Shown here: positions 36,902 through 44,325 of the stretch, in pieces
Numbering within the stretch: the stretch's first letter is position 1
Layout of the letters: each line of letters begins with the position of its first letter
Source: Gephyromycinifex aptenodytis
GTDB lineage: Bacteria; Actinomycetota; Actinomycetes; Actinomycetales; Dermatophilaceae
Assembly (NCBI RefSeq): GCF_012277275.1
Contig: NZ_CP051155.1
Span: 2,542,001 to 2,606,000 of the forward strand
DNA length: 64,000 nt
Reading direction: 5' to 3'
The notes under the pieces: model-generated
The model's database searches: none
What the model saw: only the letters and a program-made list of their open reading frames with translations
Told to the model about the DNA's origin: nothing
Program-made: the position numbers and the translations under genes

Positions 36902-37075
36902 GGGCGTTTGCGGGTAAAAACCCTGGTCGCCCAGGGTATCTGGGGATCTTCGGCAGGTGGATGGCGTGGGCGCGCCCAGGTCTGGGTGAGAAAATGCCAG
37001 TCCGCTGAAGCACACAAAGCACTAGCTTTGTCGCTAGGGTGCGGGCGCACGCCATCCAATAGGGGGTTCCCACCT

Positions 37076-38659
37076 GTGTCCACTGACAGACCACAATCGA
37101 TGAGAGGGCGGAACCCAGCCCGGTTGAGCCGTAGGCGGTTCAACCAGTTGGGTCTCGGAGCGCTAGCTGGCGCTGCCCTGCCGAACATCGCAGCCTGCAG
37201 TGCTCCCTCCTCGGACGCCGTGAACAGCCAGCTGGTGCACGGCGCCACCGGGGGCGGGCTGAAGGACACCCTCGACCCGCACTTTCCGGTGACCATCCCC
37301 GACATCGCGCGCGTGCGGCAGCTCTACGAATCGCTGTACCGATTCACCCCGGACTACAAGATCGAGCCTGCGCTAGCAGAAGAGATCACACCGAATACTG
37401 ACGGTTCGGAATGGACCATTCGCCTGCGACCCGACGTCCGCTTCCACAATGGGCGTCCCGTGCGCGCTGCGGATGTTCGAGCCAGCCTGGCCCGAATGCT
37501 CAACCCCGAGAGCCCGGCGCCGTTCCTCACCGACCTGCTGCCCATCGCCGACCTCCAAAGCAGCCGGATCCTCGACGAGCGCACGTTCCGGTTCAAACTC
37601 AAAGCCCCATATGTCATCCTCGATGAAATGCTGGCCAACTATTCGGTCGGCATCATTCCGGAGGACTTCGACCCGGCTAAACCCATCGGCACCGGTCCGT
37701 TCAAGGCCGACGTATTCGTGCCCGGCCAACGCAGCCGCTTCGCTCGCAATGACGACTATTGGGGGACACAAGCCTCCTACGACGAACTCGTCATCATCGA
37801 CTTCACCGATGACGCGGCCAAGGTCAACGCGCTCCTGGCCGGACAGTTGCAAACCATCGACAACCTGCCGACCTACCTCGTGGAGGCTATCGGGCGCCAA
37901 GGCGCCAAACCCCTCATCTCCGAGACTGGCGGCTGGGTCCCGTTCACGATGCGGGTAGACGTCAAACCGTTCAGCGACAAACGGGTCCGGAACGCATTGC
38001 GCCTCATCGCCGATCGCCAGCAGATGATCGATCAGGCCTTGGGCGGGCACGGGCGCTTGGCCAACGACGTTTATGCCCCGTTCGATGAGGCGTACCTGGG
38101 CGACAAACTGCCCCAACGCGAGCAGGACATCGACCAGGCCAAAGCGTTGCTGCGGCAAGCCGGGGCTCAAGACCTGCAGGTCGAGCTCGTCACTTCCACC
38201 GCAGTGGGTACCGGTGGGGTGGAATCGGCGAGCCTGTTCGCCCAACATGCCCGCAAGGCCGGAGTGGACGTGCGGGTCAAGAAGGTCGACCCGAGCGTCT
38301 TCTACGGCGATCAGTACCTGTCCTGGACCTTCGCCCAGGACTTCTGGAGCACCCGCAACTACCTGTCACAGGTGGTGAACTGCGCGATGGTGGATGCGCC
38401 GTACAACGAGACGCACTTCAACAACGAGCGTTTCGCCGGCCTCATCCGCTCCGCCTTCCGGGAAATGGACCCCGAGCGTCGGCGCATGCTCATGCAGGAC
38501 GCCCAACGCATCGAATACGAGGAGGGTGGCTACCTCATCTGGGCCTTCCAGAACCAGGTCGACGCCTACGGCAAGTTCGTCACCGGGGTCGAACCCGCGC
38601 GTGAACAGCCCGTGTCTGCGTATCGCTTCAACACGTTCCGTCCCGTGGAGGGATCATGA
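37076..38659 (+). CDS. Family 5 extracellular solute-binding lipoprotein (peptide/nickel ABC importer)
   Basis: A 527-aa substrate-binding protein. The N-terminus carries a twin-arginine-like motif (LSRRRFNQLGLGALAGA) followed by a lipobox (NIAAC), so it is predicted to be Tat-exported and lipid-anchored. SBP_bac_5 features include YESLYRFTPDYKIEPALAEE, WTIRLRPDVRFHNGRPVRAA and PIGTGPFKADVFVPGQRSRF. GTG 37076 follows GGGGG at good spacing; the longer frame from 36908 crosses the promoter region. The ligand (oligopeptide, nickel chelate or other) is unknown. It is the first gene of a four-gene operon in which each junction overlaps by 4 bp. Confidence 0.92.
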   Translation: MSTDRPQSMRGRNPARLSRRRFNQLGLGALAGAALPNIAACSAPSSDAVNSQLVHGATGGGLKDTLDPHFPVTIPDIARVRQLYESLYRFTPDYKIEPALAEEITPNTDGSEWTIRLRPDVRFHNGRPVRAADVRASLARMLNPESPAPFLTDLLPIADLQSSRILDERTFRFKLKAPYVILDEMLANYSVGIIPEDFDPAKPIGTGPFKADVFVPGQRSRFARNDDYWGTQASYDELVIIDFTDDAAKVNALLAGQLQTIDNLPTYLVEAIGRQGAKPLISETGGWVPFTMRVDVKPFSDKRVRNALRLIADRQQMIDQALGGHGRLANDVYAPFDEAYLGDKLPQREQDIDQAKALLRQAGAQDLQVELVTSTAVGTGGVESASLFAQHARKAGVDVRVKKVDPSVFYGDQYLSWTFAQDFWSTRNYLSQVVNCAMVDAPYNETHFNNERFAGLIRSAFREMDPERRRMLMQDAQRIEYEEGGYLIWAFQNQVDAYGKFVTGVEPAREQPVSAYRFNTFRPVEGS

Positions 38660-39774
38660 GTACCCCCGGCGAACCCATGAACGCCACCACGCCGACAGGG
38701 CCCGACCCGGTCGGCGGCCCCGCCACTGGCGACGAACCCGCCCCCGGCGGTTCGGTCAGCGCCACGATGACCCAGGACCCGCCCCGGCGCACCTCACGCG
38801 GCCCCAGCAAAGCCTGGGTCTCCTGGCTCGCGCGCCGCGGCGGACTGGCCGTGCTGACCCTGTGGTTGGTCTCGCTCATCGTCTTCTTCGCCACCTCGGC
38901 GCTCGGTGACCCGGTCCGCGCCATCCTGGGCAAGGACTTCGCTGTCAGCCCTGAGCGGGTCGCCGCTATCCGCCAAGCACTCGACCTCGACAAGCCACTC
39001 CTGGAGCGGTACTGGATCTGGCTCACCGACCTGTTGCGCGGCAATCTGGGCACATCCCTGGCCAACGGGGTGCCCGTCTCGGAGCTCATCGGTGACCGGG
39101 TGATCAACAGCCTGTTCCTCGTGCTGCTCGTCGGGCTCATCATGATCCCGCTGTCCATCGGTCTGGCTGTGCTGTCCGCGCATTTCCGCGGCGGACCGAT
39201 CGACAACGTCATCCAGGTGATCACCTTGGCGCTGGCGGGAGTACCGGAGTTCGTGACCGGAATCCTGCTCGTCGCCTTCTTCTCCACCACGGTCTTCACC
39301 ATCTTCCCGGCCGTCACAGTGCTGCCAGTAGGCGCTCGGCCGTGGAACAGTCCGATGTCCATGGTGTTGCCGGTGGCGACCTTGGTCGTCGCGCTGGTTC
39401 CCTACCTGACCCGGATCCTGCGCTCGACGATGATCGAGGCCCTGGACTCGGACTATGTCGAACTTGCCCGGCTCAAAGGCATCCCTGAGCGGCGAGTGCT
39501 GCGCCGACACGCGCTGCCGAACACGACCGTGCCCACCATTCAGGTCACCGCGCTGCAGTTGGCCTGGCTCGTCGGTGGTGTCGTGCTCATCGAATACTTG
39601 TTCAACTACCCGGGCATCGGCGCGACCCTGGTGGATTCGGTACGTAACTCCGACTTCCCCATGGTGCAGGCGCTGACCATGATCATCGCCGGGGCGTACG
39701 TGATGGTGAACCTCATCGCTGACGTGCTGTCGATCCTTGCGACGCCGCGGGCCCGAACGGAGATGGCAGGATGA
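38656..39774 (+). CDS. ABC importer permease, DppB type
   Basis: A 372-aa integral membrane subunit. After an unusual 50-residue Pro/Gly/Thr-rich N-terminal extension come the first helix (GGLAVLTLWLVSLIVFFATS), the DppB-characteristic extracytoplasmic loop (LGDPVRAILGKDF) and five more helices. The cytoplasmic EAA loop reads EALDSDYVELARLKGIPERR (about 266-285) and docks the ATPase. The ATG overlaps the stop of the binding protein (ATGA). It pairs with the following DppC-type permease. Confidence 0.93.
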   Translation: MSTPGEPMNATTPTGPDPVGGPATGDEPAPGGSVSATMTQDPPRRTSRGPSKAWVSWLARRGGLAVLTLWLVSLIVFFATSALGDPVRAILGKDFAVSPERVAAIRQALDLDKPLLERYWIWLTDLLRGNLGTSLANGVPVSELIGDRVINSLFLVLLVGLIMIPLSIGLAVLSAHFRGGPIDNVIQVITLALAGVPEFVTGILLVAFFSTTVFTIFPAVTVLPVGARPWNSPMSMVLPVATLVVALVPYLTRILRSTMIEALDSDYVELARLKGIPERRVLRRHALPNTTVPTIQVTALQLAWLVGGVVLIEYLFNYPGIGATLVDSVRNSDFPMVQALTMIIAGAYVMVNLIADVLSILATPRARTEMAG

Positions 39775-40589
39775 GCACTCTCAGTAACTTGCTCAAAGAC
39801 CCCAAGATCGCAATCGGGGCGACGCTGACGCTGCTCATCGTCGGGCTGGCACTGCTCGGCCCGATCATCGCCCCTTACGGCGAATACCAGATCGTCGGCA
39901 AACCGTTCAGCCACGAGGGCAGCTTCCTGGGCACCGACTACCTCGGTCAGGACGTGCTCTCCCGGGTCATGCACGGCGGAGCCTCGGTGCTGTTCATCTC
40001 CCTGGTCGCCACGATCGGCGGGGTGCTCTTAGGCGTCATCGCCGGAGTGAGCGCCGCCTACGCCGGCGGCTGGCTCGACGAAATCGTCATGCGCCTGGGC
40101 GACGTCCTGCTCGCCTTCCCACAGGTGCTGCTGGCCCTAGTCGTGTTGAGCGTTGTCGACTCCCCGACGTGGTGGATGATCGCAGCATTGGTCGGCGTCG
40201 CTCACGCTCCGCGTGTGGCGCGCGTTGCCCGCGGGGTGGCGTTGACCTACGTGACGCAGGACTTCATCGCTGCGGCCGAGGCCATGGGGGAGTCGCGCTG
40301 GCGGATCGCCGTCTCCGAACTCGGCCCCAACCTGGTCGTTCCGCTGCTGGCCGAAACCGGTCTGCGGCTCACATACTCCATCGGCATGGTGGCCGGTATC
40401 GGCTTCCTGGGCTTCAGCACCAACCCGGGCGCAGCGGACTGGGGGCAGATGACCAGCGAGAACAGGTTGGCCTTGCTCGTCCAGCCCTGGGGTGTTTTGG
40501 CCCCCGTGCTCCTCATCGGTTTGTTCACGATCGGGACAAACCTCATCGCTGACGGTCTCGGCGAACGCAGCGCAAAGGGGACATCGTGA
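39771..40589 (+). CDS. ABC importer permease, DppC type
   Basis: A 272-aa second permease with an N-terminal helix (IGATLTLLIVGLALLGPIIA), the DppC hallmark FLGTDYLGQDVLSRVMHGGA, further helices, and the EAA loop TQDFIAAAEAMGESRWRIAV. It starts with ATG 39771, overlapping the previous stop by 4 bp, and its own TGA overlaps the GTG of the ATPase gene. It forms the translocation channel together with the DppB-type subunit. Confidence 0.94.
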   Translation: MSTLSNLLKDPKIAIGATLTLLIVGLALLGPIIAPYGEYQIVGKPFSHEGSFLGTDYLGQDVLSRVMHGGASVLFISLVATIGGVLLGVIAGVSAAYAGGWLDEIVMRLGDVLLAFPQVLLALVVLSVVDSPTWWMIAALVGVAHAPRVARVARGVALTYVTQDFIAAAEAMGESRWRIAVSELGPNLVVPLLAETGLRLTYSIGMVAGIGFLGFSTNPGAADWGQMTSENRLALLVQPWGVLAPVLLIGLFTIGTNLIADGLGERSAKGTS

Positions 40590-42442
40590 ACGTGAACGTG
40601 CAAGAAGCAGTCTGTAACGTCGAAGGCCTGCGGGTAAGTCTGGGCAAGACGGCCGAGGCTGTCGACGTGGTCGAGAACTTCGACCTGAACTTGGTGCCAG
40701 GGCAGATCGTCGGCTTGGTCGGGGAGTCCGGTTCGGGTAAGACCACCTCCGGCACCGCGCTGCTGGGCTACGCCCGCACCGGCGCCGACATCACCGGTGG
40801 TTCCATCCAGGTGGCCGGGCACGACATCCGTTCGATGAGCGTGGATGAAGTGCGCCGGGTCCGCGGCGTGGAGATCGGCTACGTGCCTCAGGACCCGAGC
40901 TCGGCCCTGAACCCCTCGCACCGCATCGGCGCTCAGCTGCGAGAGTTGCTGGACCTGCACTCGATCGGCACACCGGCAGAACGCGACGCGGCCGTGCGGG
41001 AGATCCTGCCCGAAGTCGGGCTACCTGCCGACGACGACTTCCTCGCCCGCTTCCCCCACCAGCTCTCCGGGGGACAGGTGCAACGAGTCGCGTTGGCCAT
41101 GGTGTTCCTGCCCCGCCCGAAGGCACTCGTCCTGGACGAGCCCACCACGGGTTTGGATGTGACCACGCAGGGGATGGTGCTCAAGACACTGTCCGAGCTG
41201 TGCGCCAGGTACCAGGTCGCGGCGTTATACGTGACGCACGACTTGGCGGTGGTCGCCACGATCGCCGACCGGGTCGCCGTCATGTATGCCGGTTTGCTGG
41301 TCGAGGAGGGTCCGACCGAGCAGATCTTCAAGAACCCTGCCCACCCGTACACCCGGGCGCTGCTGCAAGCCATCCCGCATCTGCACGAGCCGTACCAGCT
41401 CAAAGGGATCCCGGGGCGGGCCCCAGCGCCGGGGGCGCGGCCCTCCGGCTGCCGCTTCAACGACCGATGCGGGTACAGCGTGCCGGAGTGCACCACCGTC
41501 GAACCGGTGATGATCGACACCGGCGGCGGGCAGAGTGCGCGATGCATCCGGCTCGATGAGTTGCCGGCGTGGGATCCAAGCGATCGCCTAGTGCGCGACA
41601 CCGACCCCGACGCCGCTCGAGACGTCATCCTCGAAGTGGCCCAACTCGATGTCTTCTACGGTCGCACCCACATCGTGCACGATGTGTCATTCGACCTTGC
41701 CAAGCGGGAGGTCGTCGCCCTCGTCGGTGAGTCCGGTTCGGGAAAGACCACCATCTCGCGTTGTGTGGGCGGGTTGCACCGCCAGTGGGAGGGCCAGATC
41801 CAGTTCCACGGTGAAGCCCTCGCCCAGGGCGCCCGGCGCCGCAGCGCCGACCAGCGTCGCCTGGTGCAATACATCTTCCAGAACCCGTACCAGTCGTTGA
41901 ACCCGCGACGCACCGTCGAACAGATCCTCACCCGCCCGCTGGAACTCTTCGGGATCGCCTCCGGCGCCGCCGCCAAGGAGCGGGTGGCCCAACTCCTGGA
42001 AGACGTCCAACTGGGTGAGAAGGCGATGCCGTTGCGCGCCTCGCGGCTTTCCGGCGGTGAACGTCAGCGGGTGGCCATCGCCCGTGCGCTCGCCGTGGAG
42101 CCGGAGGTTCTCGTCTGCGACGAGATCACCTCGGCCCTGGACGTCTCCATCCAAGGTTCGATCGTCGATCTGCTCACCCGCATCAAGCATGAACGCGGGA
42201 TCTCGATGCTGTTCGTCACCCACGACCTGCCGTTGGTGCGCACGATCGCCGACCGGGTGCTCGTCCTGCAGCACGGCCGGGTCGTGGAGTCAGGGCTCAC
42301 CGCACAAGTGCTGGACGACCCGCGCGAGGAATACACCCGCACGCTGGTGGCCAACACCCCGACCCTGTCCTCACGCCGCAGCGGCTCCTCCGTCGGCACC
42401 GGTTCGACTTCGCGCAGCGGCTCGACCGTGCACGAGCTGTGA
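40586..42442 (+). CDS. Fused DppD-DppF ATPase of the ABC importer
   Basis: A 618-aa protein containing two complete ATP-binding domains normally encoded separately. The first has Walker A GLVGESGSGKTTSGT (about 49-63), signature LSGGQVQRVALAM, Walker B KALVLDEPTTGLD, and the oligopeptide-transporter C-terminal Cys-rich region (about 285-330; GCRFNDRCGYSVPECT). The second has Walker A ALVGESGSGKTTISR (about 375-389), signature LSGGERQRVAIARAL and Walker B VLVCDEITSALD. GTG 40586 overlaps the permease stop. It completes the importer. The gene is convergent with the acyltransferase gene, with only 6 bp between stops. Confidence 0.94.
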   Translation: MNVNVQEAVCNVEGLRVSLGKTAEAVDVVENFDLNLVPGQIVGLVGESGSGKTTSGTALLGYARTGADITGGSIQVAGHDIRSMSVDEVRRVRGVEIGYVPQDPSSALNPSHRIGAQLRELLDLHSIGTPAERDAAVREILPEVGLPADDDFLARFPHQLSGGQVQRVALAMVFLPRPKALVLDEPTTGLDVTTQGMVLKTLSELCARYQVAALYVTHDLAVVATIADRVAVMYAGLLVEEGPTEQIFKNPAHPYTRALLQAIPHLHEPYQLKGIPGRAPAPGARPSGCRFNDRCGYSVPECTTVEPVMIDTGGGQSARCIRLDELPAWDPSDRLVRDTDPDAARDVILEVAQLDVFYGRTHIVHDVSFDLAKREVVALVGESGSGKTTISRCVGGLHRQWEGQIQFHGEALAQGARRRSADQRRLVQYIFQNPYQSLNPRRTVEQILTRPLELFGIASGAAAKERVAQLLEDVQLGEKAMPLRASRLSGGERQRVAIARALAVEPEVLVCDEITSALDVSIQGSIVDLLTRIKHERGISMLFVTHDLPLVRTIADRVLVLQHGRVVESGLTAQVLDDPREEYTRTLVANTPTLSSRRSGSSVGTGSTSRSGSTVHEL

Positions 42443-42448
42443 ACCGGC

Positions 42449-44155
42449 TCAGCGTAGCGAGCTGATGAGCTGGCTGAGGGCGTGCGCGCCCTCAGCCAGC
42501 GCCTCGGCGAAGGCGTCGATCCCCTCGCAGCGCTCCTGGTGGTAGCTGCAGAAGAACTCGTAGTGGGCCGGGAGCGGGCTGTACCCGATGCCGATGCCCT
42601 CGCCCGAGGTAGGGGCGAAGGTGTACCGGGCGAACTGGTCTGCGCCACCGAGGGAACTGGTGGAGAGGAAATCGGTGGTCAACCGGCGGTAGGCCACATC
42701 TGCGAACAGAGCCGGCTGCAGACCGAGCCCGTCGGCCTGAACGCGCAGGCCGAACAGGTGCCGGTCGACGCCCTGACCGGTCTTGCACCACTTGACCCGC
42801 TGGCGATGCTCGGCCAACGCAGCCTCGAGTTGCGCGCGGGTCGCCGAGCCGGTCATCAAGGCCTGAGCCAACTCCACCGCAGGCGTGGAGTTCGGCCGTA
42901 GCGTCTCGGTACGCCCGGCCGTGAATTCGCGCATGTCGACCGCTTCGTAGGTGCTGCGCAGGTGACCGTAGGTGCGCAATTGTCCGAACAGCATGATGAT
43001 CTGCTGGCAGGCGTCATGGCTGAGCCGCAGCCCCGCTACCGCGGGCGTCGGCATCGCATCCACGGTGACGGTGCTGACCTGATAGGGCTGGGCCTGCTTC
43101 TCGTACCAGTCGATGTCGCCGGCCAGCCGGGACCGCTCGTCCTGCGGCATCACCCAGGTCAGCGCCTCCGGTGCCGCGGCGTCATCGTCATTACCGCCAG
43201 CGCCCTGGTCGGCTGAGGTGGCCTGCTGGGCGAGGCCCACTGCGGTCTGCAAGGTAGCGCCGTCGACGGTGCTGTGCTCGACGTGCATGCCGACGTAGTC
43301 ATCGGCGAGGTTGACCAGGTAGCTGGCGGGCTTATAGGCCCAGGTCTGTCCGTAACCGAAAGCCGAGCGGCGCAGGTGAGCCTCGGTGTCACCGGTTTCG
43401 TCGGTCAAGGTGAGGACGAACAGTGCGTCGGTGAGCCGCTGGTACACGGCTGCGTTCTCGGGGTCTTCCAGCAGGTGCAGGTAGGAGGAGGCGCGCTCGC
43501 TGCCAAGGTAGGACCAGGCGGGGAAGGGCGCTGCGTCGGGGCGTGGCGCGGCGTGGATCTGCTCCAGCTCTGACTCCAGGCTGCGCACGGGGCGGATCTG
43601 GCCGTTGCTGTCACTCAGGCGCACCGCGTAGGCGCAGCCGTCATCCAGCACGACGATCTCGCGGTCCTCAGCCTCGGCCCGGCCGGGGCGCACCTCATCC
43701 TGATCGGGTTGTGGGTGGCGTAGACCGCCCGCGAGGTACTGCCATTGGCGCATGCACAGCAGCTGCCCGCGGGCGTCCTTCTGCTCCCCGATCTCACCGC
43801 GCAGGTAGGCCAGGTGAACCTGCCCCATCCGGTGCGCCAGGTCGGCGGCGCGCGCGATCCCCGACTTCTCGCTGGGCCAGGTGATCTGGAAGCCGACGTT
43901 GCTCAACAGCGGCAGCGGCTCGCGCCCGGTGAGGTAGCCGAGCAGCCAGGTGGTGGACAGCCAACTGTTCCCGTCGCCGTTCTCCTTCTTGGCATAGGCC
44001 AGTAGCGCCTCCTGGCAGGCAGGACCATCCCCGGCAGCGAATTCGTCGACGACGCGGCGGGTGTTCTGGAACTCCTCGGCGCTGAGCAGCGGGGCGACCA
44101 CATCGAGGTAGCGCTGCAGGGTCTGGTCCAGATCGGGAACGGGCAGGTGCGTCAT
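42449..44155 (-). CDS. Choline/carnitine O-acyltransferase family protein
   Basis: A 568-aa protein matching the eukaryote-type carnitine acyltransferase pattern. The catalytic-His motif is VEHSTVDGAT (about residues 306-315; HSxxDG). Later come RVKWCKTGQGVDRHLFGLRV, the acyl-group-binding DFLSTSSLGG (STS motif), and GIGIGYSPLPAHYEF near the C-terminus. Length and motif order fit carnitine/choline acetyltransferases, which move acyl groups between CoA and carnitine or choline. No signal peptide is visible. The family is uncommon in bacteria. It has no obvious operon partner; glgP is upstream on the same strand, about 170 bp away, with a terminator between. Confidence 0.8.
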   Translation of the reverse strand: MTHLPVPDLDQTLQRYLDVVAPLLSAEEFQNTRRVVDEFAAGDGPACQEALLAYAKKENGDGNSWLSTTWLLGYLTGREPLPLLSNVGFQITWPSEKSGIARAADLAHRMGQVHLAYLRGEIGEQKDARGQLLCMRQWQYLAGGLRHPQPDQDEVRPGRAEAEDREIVVLDDGCAYAVRLSDSNGQIRPVRSLESELEQIHAAPRPDAAPFPAWSYLGSERASSYLHLLEDPENAAVYQRLTDALFVLTLTDETGDTEAHLRRSAFGYGQTWAYKPASYLVNLADDYVGMHVEHSTVDGATLQTAVGLAQQATSADQGAGGNDDDAAAPEALTWVMPQDERSRLAGDIDWYEKQAQPYQVSTVTVDAMPTPAVAGLRLSHDACQQIIMLFGQLRTYGHLRSTYEAVDMREFTAGRTETLRPNSTPAVELAQALMTGSATRAQLEAALAEHRQRVKWCKTGQGVDRHLFGLRVQADGLGLQPALFADVAYRRLTTDFLSTSSLGGADQFARYTFAPTSGEGIGIGYSPLPAHYEFFCSYHQERCEGIDAFAEALAEGAHALSQLISSLR

Positions 44156-44274
44156 TTCGGGGGATCCTTCGCCTCCACGGGTGGCGCCGGTGCGGCGTCT
44201 CCTGTCGAATCCTCGCTTACCCGCAGCTGCGATGGGGCGTTTTGTTCACCCCAGGATGCGCCGCGGCACCAAAA

Positions 44275-44306
44275 TGGGCCGGTGCGGGGTTGCCCCGAAC
44301 CGGCCC
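44275..44306 (-). terminator. Rho-independent terminator after glgP
   Basis: A long stem, TGGGCCGGT/ACCGGCCCA, with an inner CGGGG/CCCCG pair. On the minus strand it is followed by TTTTGG. It separates glgP (ending 44326) from the acyltransferase gene that starts at 44155 on the same strand, so these two genes are probably separate transcription units. Confidence 0.85.
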
Positions 44307-44325
44307 ACCTGGTGTGCGCGCTAGG

